Assembly (NCBI GenBank): GCA_947441325.1
Contig: CANETR010000177.1
Location: forward strand, 1 to 5,589
Source of the DNA: Saprospiraceae bacterium
GTDB lineage: Bacteria > Bacteroidota > Bacteroidia > Chitinophagales > Saprospiraceae
Length of the DNA: 5,589 nt
Direction: 5' to 3'
Under the pieces are notes generated by a model that saw only the letters and a list, made by a program, of their open reading frames with translations, was not told the origin of the DNA and searched no databases. Positions 1 to 5,201 of the stretch are shown here, one piece after another (within the stretch, counting starts at the first letter, position 1; every line of letters begins with the position of its first letter). The position numbers and the translations under genes were made by a program.

Positions 1-103
1 CTCATTTGCCACTACTATTTTATTAATTTTGGTCTTCACGGCAGTATCACATTTTACCAACGAATATATCATTTACATTAAAAAAAGATTCGTAAAGCAG
101 TAG
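1..103 (+). CDS. C-terminal tail of an integral membrane protein (partial, start off-window)
   Basis: An open frame enters from the left edge (first full codon at position 2) and ends at a TAG at 101-103, giving 33 visible residues. The visible part is one hydrophobic helix (ATTILLILVFTAVSHF) followed by a short, positively charged tail ending KKRFVKQ. This is the usual ending of a polytopic inner-membrane protein with a cytoplasmic C-terminus. The pattern of a last helix followed by an Arg/Lys-rich end resembles the tails of binding-protein-dependent (MetI/PhnE-like) ABC permeases, but 33 residues are too few to name a family. No terminator hairpin was found just downstream. Confidence 0.5.
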   Translation, partial: SFATTILLILVFTAVSHFTNEYIIYIKKRFVKQ

Positions 104-283
104 AATGAAAAATAGCATAATGCCAAGGACTTTGAAGTTTTAATGGTAAACCTGGAAAAAGTTTAATCCTTTAAATTCCTGATAGTTACAAAATAAACCA
201 TTGCCTTATGTTTACAGCTTTTTTTCTAAGGAAAGTAAATATTAAGCATTTTGAACTTTATTTCTAACTTCAACTCATTAAAA

Positions 284-433
284 ATGAATACAATGTTATT
301 CCCCAAAATATCGCTGGCACTTAATATTCTTGTGTTCATTCCTGTTTACTCAGGAATACTACTTAAGGCCAACTTGGCTGTTGATTCGTATGGAATTGAA
401 ACGCCAGCACGAGGCATTTTGCTTTCTTTATGA
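284..433 (+). pseudogene. Probable truncated small membrane protein (49 aa remnant)
   Basis: The frame opens with ATG at 284 (an in-frame TTG at 251 would add 11 residues with no special support) and closes at TGA 431-433. The 49-residue product has one hydrophobic stretch (LALNILVFIPVYSGILL, about residues 9-25), then the motif YGIETPARGILLS near its end. From memory, that motif occurs in small two-or-more-helix membrane proteins of unknown function, where it leads directly into a second helix (ILLSIYLAI-like). Here the frame stops exactly where that helix should begin. The other two frames after the stop give only short non-hydrophobic peptides, so a single frameshift would not restore it. 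It may be a 3'-deleted remnant, or possibly a genuine short protein. No Shine-Dalgarno is visible. Confidence 0.4.
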
Positions 434-512
434 AAATTACAGATACATCTTTTAAATCTCAAATAAACTCCCTTTTTTAACTTTTTTTTTCACAATCTAT
501 ATGTAATATTGC

Positions 513-556
513 TTTGGACAAAGCTTCATGTCGTCCAAATGACGCCTATTTGTCCA
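513..556. repeat. Cluster of three GTCC-core motifs forming overlapping inverted repeats
   Basis: Three copies of a TTTGTCCAAA-like element lie 35-78 bases upstream of the XRE gene. Copy 1 is reversed (TTTGGACAAA, 513-522), copy 2 is forward (GTCCAAA, 533-539), and copy 3 is forward (TTTGTCCA, 549-556). Copies 1 and 2 form a perfect 7 bp inverted repeat (TTTGGAC/GTCCAAA). Copies 1 and 3 form a perfect 8 bp inverted repeat (TGGACAAA/TTTGTCCA). The GTCC cores are spaced 17 and 19 bp apart. The position suggests an operator array, plausibly for autoregulation by the downstream XRE protein. An RNA structure with two mutually exclusive stems is an alternative. The repeats are directly visible; the function is inferred. 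Confidence 0.5.
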
Positions 557-590
557 TAATTTATCCATTTACTCATGTCATATTTGCAAT

Positions 591-971
591 ATGGAATTTG
601 GAGCAAGACTAAAAGAGATTAGAACAAGTTTGAACATCTCTCAAAAAGAACTTTCAGAACAGACAGGTTTAACCCTTAGAACGATTCAAAGAATTGAGAA
701 TAAGGAGGTAAAGCCAAGTCTTTACTCATTAAAAGTTATTGGAGAGGTATTGAAAACCGACTTGTCTGAATTTGTTAAACCATCCAATACCAAACCCTAT
801 GAATTTAATTTAACCCTTAAAATTACAGATATGAATCAATTTCTAAATGACTTAAAAGCCTTAGTAATTAACCACTCTAAAACAATTTTCATTATTTTTT
901 TAGTAGTTTATCTATTCACAAGTTATGCTGATATTAAATCGGGCATAATGGATGCCTGGAATGGTAAGTAG
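591..971 (+). CDS. XRE-family helix-turn-helix regulator with C-terminal membrane anchor
   Basis: This 126-residue protein is a probable DNA-binding transcriptional regulator. Residues about 5-60 form a Cro/C1-type (HTH_3) domain: FGARLKEIRTSLNISQKELS, then TGLTLRTIQRIENKEVKPS as the turn and recognition helix, then LYSLKVIGEVLKTDLSEF. After a linker rich in Asn, Pro and Lys (about 62-96), residues 97-113 (KTIFIIFLVVYLFTSYA) are a convincing single transmembrane helix close to the C-terminus, which would tether the HTH to the inner membrane facing the cytoplasm. The ATG at 591 gives the canonical N-terminal length of the HTH domain; there is no clear Shine-Dalgarno. A cluster of GTCC-core repeats (513-556) sits just upstream and may be its operator. 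A gene for an exported protein follows after 66 bp and may be co-transcribed. Confidence 0.85.
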   Translation: MEFGARLKEIRTSLNISQKELSEQTGLTLRTIQRIENKEVKPSLYSLKVIGEVLKTDLSEFVKPSNTKPYEFNLTLKITDMNQFLNDLKALVINHSKTIFIIFLVVYLFTSYADIKSGIMDAWNGK

Positions 972-1037
972 CCATCTTGAAAAATCAATAAATATGAAAA
1001 CCAATCTTAATTTAACAATATATTATTAAATTAATTT

Positions 1038-1562
1038 ATGCGAAAGTTATTTATCATTTACTTTTTATTCGTTTTGTTTCCAATGACGGGTATGTCACAG
1101 GAAACAAAAGTACAGGTAACCGAAAAAGTTTCCATCAGCTTCCCTGGAAAACCCGATGTTCAAAATATACAGATTGGAAGTACGCTTTATGTGGTAAAAT
1201 TAGCCGATGGAACTGCTAATTTTAATGTTGTCGTTCAGAACTTATTGGACATTGGACAAACTACAAAACAGATTAAGTCACAACAGTTAAATCCTGGTTT
1301 CTGGGAACAGATGGAACTTTCTCTTATTGCACCGTATGGCTCTGAAACGAAGGTTTTAGCAAGAGAAATCAAAAAGATTGGCAGTAAAGAAGTTTTAAGC
1401 CTTGCATTTAGTGCAGTGATTAATGGTATGAACAGAGAGATAAACTCTTATTTCTTCATAGAAGGTGTTCATAGTATTAATATCGTGCACTACAAGAGAG
1501 CTGATAGTGCTTCAATCGAATTAAAAAACAATTTTTTTAATTCGATTAAGATATTGGATTAA
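1038..1562 (+). CDS. Exported protein of unknown function (174 aa)
   Basis: The N-terminus is a clear Sec signal peptide: MRK, a hydrophobic core (LFIIYFLFVLFPM), and a likely cleavage near GMSQ at residues 18-21. The mature part of about 153 residues opens with VTEKVSISFPGKPDVQ and continues with alternating strands (STLYVVKLADGTANFNVVVQNL). It has a helical middle (KQIKSQQLNPGFWEQMELSL), more strands, and ends in an amphipathic segment, LKNNFFNSIKILD. The opening 'v.fPg.P' strand and the final 'f..SIKi' helix are reminiscent of DcrB/PsbP-like folds, but this is a pattern impression, not an identification. There is no lipobox cysteine and no transmembrane helix after the signal peptide, so it should be periplasmic or secreted. 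It lies 66 bp after the XRE gene and the next terminator is at 1674-1708. Confidence 0.75.
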   Translation: MRKLFIIYFLFVLFPMTGMSQETKVQVTEKVSISFPGKPDVQNIQIGSTLYVVKLADGTANFNVVVQNLLDIGQTTKQIKSQQLNPGFWEQMELSLIAPYGSETKVLAREIKKIGSKEVLSLAFSAVINGMNREINSYFFIEGVHSINIVHYKRADSASIELKNNFFNSIKILD

Positions 1563-1673
1563 AACTTCAAAATTTGATTTTAAGAAGTATATCCCCTTGA
1601 TTTTTTCATAATTACATGCTCTATCATCGTATTATGGTTTCATCTTTCGTTTGTTAATGGAGCTACCCCAGGC

Positions 1674-1708
1674 AATCCATCCCTCAGCTAACGGATGGAT
1701 TTTTCTTT
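1674..1708 (+). terminator. Rho-independent terminator
   Basis: A perfect 9 bp stem, AATCCATCC (1674-1682) with GGATGGATT (1693-1701), closes a 10-base loop. It runs into the T-rich tract TTTTTCTTT (1700-1708). Orientation fits transcription on the plus strand, so it should end the transcript carrying the exported-protein gene (stop at 1562), leaving a 3' untranslated region of about 110 bases. On the minus strand the stem is followed by 'gcctgg', which is not a U-tract, so it is not bidirectional. Confidence 0.8.
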
Positions 1709-1828
1709 GTCTATCAGCGAGTTAGAATTACTGCATCTTTTGACTATTTCAGGTGGACATTTTCTACATTTTAACAACTATTCATTGTTTCATTTTTCGA
1801 TTTAATATCCAGTTGCTTATAAAATTAT

Positions 1829-1849
1829 ATCTGAAAAATCATTTCAGAT
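1829..1849. promoter_or_regulatory. Perfect inverted repeat, candidate operator upstream of the two-component unit
   Basis: ATCTGAAA (1829-1836) and TTTCAGAT (1842-1849) are exact reverse complements separated by five bases (aatca). The site lies 112 bp upstream of the first gene of the four-gene unit. A third ATTTCAG half-site occurs at 1746-1752, 95 bp before the second arm of the palindrome. No T-tract follows the hairpin, which argues against a terminator. A dimeric regulator binding site is the simplest reading, but no factor can be named. It does not resemble the direct-repeat sites usual for LytTR proteins, so the local response regulator is not an obvious ligand. Confidence 0.35.
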
Positions 1850-1960
1850 TAGGTATTTATCATTTCACACGATTTTCAACGGAGTTCATCAATATAATTA
1901 TTACTACTATTATTTCTTGTAGAAGTTTGTAGTGTTCAATCATATTTTAACTTTTACAAC

Positions 1961-2275
1961 ATGAAAAAAGTAATTTTATTTATTGCATTCTTAACGACTA
2001 GCCTTGCAGCTAATGCGCAGAGTACAGAAAAATATTACTCAACAAAAAGCAAATTTTATTACTCATTTGCATGGGGGCTTTTAACGTCCAAAAATTTCCC
2101 AAAGGACAAATCAGCAGTATTTGAATTTGAAAAATCTAAGGATTCAAATTCATTATCAGAGCCGCCCTCTAATAGCACAAAATATGAGCAAAAAAGTATT
2201 CTTTGGGGAGCTATCCAATGGACAGAAAAGAAAAATAATGTTTCATCAACTACATCCGAAAGCAATGGAAAATAA
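1961..2275 (+). CDS. Small exported protein of unknown function (104 aa), first gene of the two-component unit
   Basis: The protein begins with a textbook signal peptide: MKK, the hydrophobic core VILFIAFLTTSLA, and the cleavage motif ANA before Q20. This leaves a mature protein of about 85 residues with N-terminal Gln, common in Bacteroidota. There is no lipobox cysteine and no other membrane helix. The mature part has two similar aromatic/Trp-Gly segments, SFAWGLLTSK (35-44) and SILWGAIQWTEK (79-90). A charged, Ser/Pro-rich middle (50-76) separates them, and a Ser/Thr/Asn-rich tail follows. I do not recognise the family. The stop codon (2273-2275) overlaps the CPBP gene start at 2265 by 11 nt, so the two are very likely translated from one message. 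Possible roles include ligand, inhibitor or substrate for the membrane proteins downstream; nothing in the sequence proves any of these. Confidence 0.7.
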   Translation: MKKVILFIAFLTTSLAANAQSTEKYYSTKSKFYYSFAWGLLTSKNFPKDKSAVFEFEKSKDSNSLSEPPSNSTKYEQKSILWGAIQWTEKKNNVSSTTSESNGK

Positions 2276-3095
2276 TTTTATTCATTCCGCCAGTTTAGGG
2301 AAGAATGAATGGTGGCGTTATATATTGACTATTTTGACCACTGTATTTACCATCGTCCTAACTAATTTATTGATCCGTAAATTACTGCCAACCATAAAAA
2401 AATTATTTCCTGATAGTGATTTTGGTAAAGATTTGGGCACTTACAGTCTTGTTTTATTGGTATTCGGTATGGCTCTTTTCGCATTTCTGGTTGCCGCAAG
2501 GAAATTCCATCATAGACCAATAATGTCTTTTATTAGCGAGGATCGTAAATTCAGATTCAAATACTACTTTTTAGGATTCATTTCGTGGGCATCCCTACTA
2601 TTTATTGGAAATTTAATTACAGATTTTGGAAGTTTTAAAGCCTTCATCCAAAATTTCAACCTCGCAGAATTTTCATTTCTACTTTTAATTGGCTTTATTT
2701 CCATAGGTATTCAGTCCTTTTTTGAGGAAATTGTCATTCGTGGATATTTTTTACAAGGTCTTCACCTGTGTATCAGGAATATTTTAATTCTCATACTTTT
2801 AAATGCGTTAATTTTTGCTATTTTACACTTGGGCTATGGCATAGGAAGTTTTCTTTCTTCCTGGCTATTTGGGATTGCGTTTACCATAATTGTAATTCTG
2901 CAAAAAAGAATAGAATTTGTATCGGGCGCACATAATGCCAATAATTTATTATTAGCCCTTGTGTTTTTGGATTTATCTGATGTAAGTAAAGAAGAATTTA
3001 GCTGGTCAATTAATTGGACTGAATTTAGCTTACACATTGCTGCTTTATTACTGCTAATTGGATTGGTTTATAGGTTTTTAAGCAAAAAAGAATGA
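2265..3095 (+). CDS. CPBP-family intramembrane metalloprotease (CAAX protease/abortive infection-like)
   Basis: This 276-residue polytopic membrane protein belongs to the CPBP (Abi, Rce1-like) family of glutamate-dependent intramembrane proteases. All three family motifs are present: EEIVIR (EExxxR; E154, E155, R159), FAILH (FxxxH; F184, H188) and HNANN (HxxxN; H223, N227), so it is probably catalytically competent. Hydrophobic helices lie at about 17-40, 58-77, 100-118, 136-152, 168-187, 195-212, 226-236 and 255-271. The frame is open upstream of 2265, but only a TTG (2121) and another ATG (2238) are available there. ATG 2265 gives a normal family N-terminus and an 11 nt overlap with the preceding gene. 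The 3' end overlaps the kinase start by 4 nt (ATGA). In the family, members process prenylated proteins, bacteriocins/pheromones or membrane regulators; the substrate here is unknown. Confidence 0.85.
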   Translation: MENNFIHSASLGKNEWWRYILTILTTVFTIVLTNLLIRKLLPTIKKLFPDSDFGKDLGTYSLVLLVFGMALFAFLVAARKFHHRPIMSFISEDRKFRFKYYFLGFISWASLLFIGNLITDFGSFKAFIQNFNLAEFSFLLLIGFISIGIQSFFEEIVIRGYFLQGLHLCIRNILILILLNALIFAILHLGYGIGSFLSSWLFGIAFTIIVILQKRIEFVSGAHNANNLLLALVFLDLSDVSKEEFSWSINWTEFSLHIAALLLLIGLVYRFLSKKE

Positions 3096-4063
3096 GGATA
3101 AGAGTAATATATCACCTTGCATTTTGGGGATTCTTTACTTTTCTTTTTTATCAGCAGAACCAGGGAGCGAATGCACTTGAGTACCTTAAATGGCTTACCG
3201 TTCTTGGAATTTCTGCCATAATTGTTTATGTAAATCTTTATATACTTTTTCCAAATTATTTTTTCAGGAAAAGATATTTGATTTATTCATTATTTCTAAT
3301 TCTTCTTATTGGCTTAGGTGCTTTTTCTCTAAGATTAATTTTTAACACAGGACATTCTACTTTTGCAACAACTTTTTTTCAACATGGTATAAATCTATTT
3401 TTCTTTATTATCATCACAAGTTCTTTTAAATTTTTTAGAGAATATAAACGTAAACAAGCGTTGTTAATATTGGCTGAAAACGAACAACTCAAAATGGAGC
3501 TTTCTTTATTAAAGTCCCAGGTGAACCCGCATTTTTTATTTAATACACTGAATAACTTATATGGGTTAATCATACAAAATCAAAACATAAAAGCTTCAGA
3601 AATTACGCTAAGGCTTTCTGATTTAATGCGTTATATACTAAAAAGCAGTAAAGAAACAAAAGTAAACCTGCAAGATGAGATCAAATTTATTGAAGATTAT
3701 TTGACTATAGAAAAAATTCGGCTAACAAATAATGTTGAAATTAAATTTGAATTTTCCGGAATAGATAAAGATGTTTTAATCGCCCCTTTGTTATTCAATC
3801 CAATGGTGGAAAATGCTTTCAAGCACGGATTGCAGAATATTTCACTGGATAATTACGCACACTTTTTTTTATCCATACAAGGAAATGAGGTATTTTTTGA
3901 GGTTGAAAATTCAATTGGAAGAAAAACAGATAAACAAACCAACAGTGGAACAGGCTTAATTAATCTTCGAAAAAGATTGCAACTAATCTACCCTCAAAAA
4001 CATCAATTAGAAATAAATAAAACAGAAACTAATTTTAAAGCGATTCTATACGTGGAATTATGA
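3092..4063 (+). CDS. LytS/YehU-type sensor histidine kinase
   Basis: This 323-residue membrane sensor kinase would autophosphorylate and pass phosphate to the adjacent LytTR regulator. The N-terminal half has four transmembrane helices (about 6-20, 34-52, 62-82 and 98-114) with only short loops and no large extracytoplasmic domain. A signal would thus be sensed within or near the membrane. A coiled linker (115-140, REYKRKQALLILAENEQLKM) leads into the His_kinase (PF06580) domain. Its motif is LLKSQVNPHFLFNTLNNLYG, with phosphoacceptor H147. The HATPase region follows, with the N-box NPMVENAFKHG (236-246) and G-box SGTGLINLRKRL (285-296). It overlaps the CPBP gene by 4 nt upstream and the regulator gene by 4 nt downstream (ATGA in both cases), indicating translational coupling and matched expression. 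Length is normal for the short four-helix class common in Bacteroidota. Confidence 0.93.
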   Translation: MRIRVIYHLAFWGFFTFLFYQQNQGANALEYLKWLTVLGISAIIVYVNLYILFPNYFFRKRYLIYSLFLILLIGLGAFSLRLIFNTGHSTFATTFFQHGINLFFFIIITSSFKFFREYKRKQALLILAENEQLKMELSLLKSQVNPHFLFNTLNNLYGLIIQNQNIKASEITLRLSDLMRYILKSSKETKVNLQDEIKFIEDYLTIEKIRLTNNVEIKFEFSGIDKDVLIAPLLFNPMVENAFKHGLQNISLDNYAHFFLSIQGNEVFFEVENSIGRKTDKQTNSGTGLINLRKRLQLIYPQKHQLEINKTETNFKAILYVEL

Positions 4064-4785
4064 AATATCAATGTTTAATAGTGGATGACGAGCCAGTTGC
4101 TCAACAAATATTGGAAAAATATATCAATCAAATTGAAGCACTTCATTTAATAGCAAAATGCAGTAATGCTTTTGAAGCAATGAATATTTTGCATCAGGAA
4201 AAAGTTGACATCTTATTTCTGGACATTAAAATGCCTTCACTTTCCGGGATAGAAATGCTTAAAACCATACAAAATCAGCCTAAAGTAATTTTAACAACGG
4301 CCTTTTCAGAATTTGCTGTTGAAAGTTATGAATATGGCGTTATTGATTACCTACTCAAACCCATTGCTTTTGAACGTTTTTTGAAAACAGTAAATAAAAT
4401 CCTGCTACCCCAAAATATAGATTTTAATAATGGCAAGGCTGACGAAAAGCTTACTATACAACCCACTTTTATTTTCTTTAAGGCAAACAAAAAAATCTTT
4501 AAGTATTATTTAGTTGATATACTTTTTATTGAAGGAAGTGGCAATTACATTAAAGTCCATACCCAGAACGATAAGCCTCTTATGGTTTTAGATAAATTAA
4601 CGGATTTACTGGAGAAATTACCTCCCAGACAATTTTTAAGAGTGCATAAATCATTTATTATTAATATTTCACACATTATAAAGATAGAAGGGAATGTCCT
4701 ATTTATCAGAGATAGAGAAATTCCAATTTCAAATACATTTAGGAAAGATTTAGATGAGGTGATACAGCGTAATCTCCGCCTATAG
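4060..4785 (+). CDS. LytTR-family response regulator
   Basis: This 241-residue cytoplasmic DNA-binding regulator is the evident partner of the overlapping kinase. The receiver domain (about 1-115) has every conserved site: the acidic pair D9/D10 (LIVDDEP), phosphoacceptor D55 (LFLDIKMP), the T79/T80 position (VILTTAFSE) and K100 followed by P101 (DYLLKP). After a short linker, the LytTR DNA-binding domain spans about 135-238. Its typical landmarks are visible: FIFFKANKKIFKYYLVDILF, FIEGSGNYIKVHT, FLRVHKSFIIN and IPISNTFRKDL. The ATG overlaps the kinase stop by 4 nt. Such LytTR proteins bind direct repeats upstream of their targets; no convincing site of this kind was found in the window, so the regulon cannot be inferred. 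It is the last gene of the unit, with 93 bp before the next gene. Confidence 0.95.
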   Translation: MKYQCLIVDDEPVAQQILEKYINQIEALHLIAKCSNAFEAMNILHQEKVDILFLDIKMPSLSGIEMLKTIQNQPKVILTTAFSEFAVESYEYGVIDYLLKPIAFERFLKTVNKILLPQNIDFNNGKADEKLTIQPTFIFFKANKKIFKYYLVDILFIEGSGNYIKVHTQNDKPLMVLDKLTDLLEKLPPRQFLRVHKSFIINISHIIKIEGNVLFIRDREIPISNTFRKDLDEVIQRNLRL

Positions 4786-4878
4786 ATTGACATAAAGTTT
4801 AAACCTTAATACCCTATTATCCGAATACTTAATCAACGTATTATAGTTGCATTTTTTTTTACATTGTAACCTTTTTAT

Positions 4879-5133
4879 ATGAATGACCTCAGAGAATTAA
4901 AAAACTTCGGGCCATATATGGTCAAAATATTGAATTTGATTGGAATATATTCGAGAGCAGACCTAATGGCATCAGATTTCAAAAAAATCAAAAATGAATT
5001 GGTAAAGGTTGGCATCAAACCGCATCTTAATATTTTTTACTCCATTGAAATGGGATTGCAAAATAAACCCTGGAATAAAATTTCTTCTGAGGAAAAATAT
5101 GAAATCAAGAGAATTTTAAGTGATTTGAATTGA
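4879..5133 (+). CDS. Stand-alone TfoX C-terminal domain protein (84 aa)
   Basis: The whole protein corresponds to the TfoX/Sxy C-terminal domain (PF04994), a small helical, helix-hairpin-helix-like module. The diagnostic order is visible: LRELKNFGPYMVKILNLIGI (4-23), YSRADLMASDF, then KPHLNIFYSIEMGLQNKPWN (47-66), and finally ISSEEKYEIKRIL. The N-terminal TfoX domain found in proteobacterial competence regulators is absent. Short, C-domain-only forms are known, and their role is unclear, so regulation of competence should not be assumed. The ATG at 4879 gives the standard domain start. It is 93 bp downstream of the response regulator, preceded by a T9 run (4852-4860), and converges with the minus-strand CBS gene. 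Whether it is co-transcribed with the two-component unit cannot be told from sequence. Confidence 0.85.
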   Translation: MNDLRELKNFGPYMVKILNLIGIYSRADLMASDFKKIKNELVKVGIKPHLNIFYSIEMGLQNKPWNKISSEEKYEIKRILSDLN

Positions 5134-5201
5134 TTTTAAGGAAAATGCAAGGAAGATTTCTGAAGGTATCGAAACAATCCTTACATACCATAAAATATCA
5201 T

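Larger units (their letters stand above)
1563..1960. other. 398 bp intergenic region
   Basis: This stretch separates the XRE/exported-protein pair from the four-gene two-component unit, and no convincing coding frame was found in it on either strand. It holds an intrinsic terminator (1674-1708). After that come about 250 bp of AT-rich sequence that must contain the promoter for the 1961 gene. In that part are a perfect 8 bp inverted repeat (1829-1849) and a further ATTTCAG half-site (1746-1752). No match to the Bacteroidota promoter consensus TAnnTTTG was found at a sensible distance from 1961, so no promoter is called. Confidence 0.6.

Noticed and set aside
142..202. Hairpin between AATGGT and ACCATT downstream of the first partial gene
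   Set aside because: It has six base pairs with a loop of about 50 bases and no T-tract; chance pairing is likely.
251..283. TTG start extending the 284-433 ORF by 11 residues
   Set aside because: No ribosome-binding signal is seen, and the added residues are non-hydrophobic and look like non-coding sequence. ATG 284 sits at a natural distance before the hydrophobic core.
580..587. CATATTTG as a Bacteroidota -7 box (TAnnTTTG) for the XRE gene
   Set aside because: It has one mismatch in the essential TA, lies only three bases before the ATG, and no TTTG element sits at the right upstream distance.
1757..1772. Tandem ACATTTT copies at 1757-1763 and 1766-1772, considered as a LytTR-type direct repeat
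   Set aside because: The 9 bp period does not match the roughly two-helical-turn spacing usual for LytTR sites, and the words are simple AT-rich sequence.
2121..2264. N-terminal extension of the CPBP protein from TTG 2121
   Set aside because: It would overlap the exported-protein gene by 155 nt, and the extra residues are polar and out of character with the family. ATG 2265 is preferred; ATG 2238 remains a minor alternative.
4824..4860. Possible terminator after the response regulator (AATAC/GTATT then a T9 run)
   Set aside because: The stem is only 5 bp and AT-rich, and nine bases separate it from the T-run. This is too weak to call.
5134..5201. Possible bidirectional terminator between the convergent TfoX-type and CBS genes
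   Set aside because: Only a 5 bp GGTAT/ATACC pairing with a long loop and no flanking T-tract could be found.
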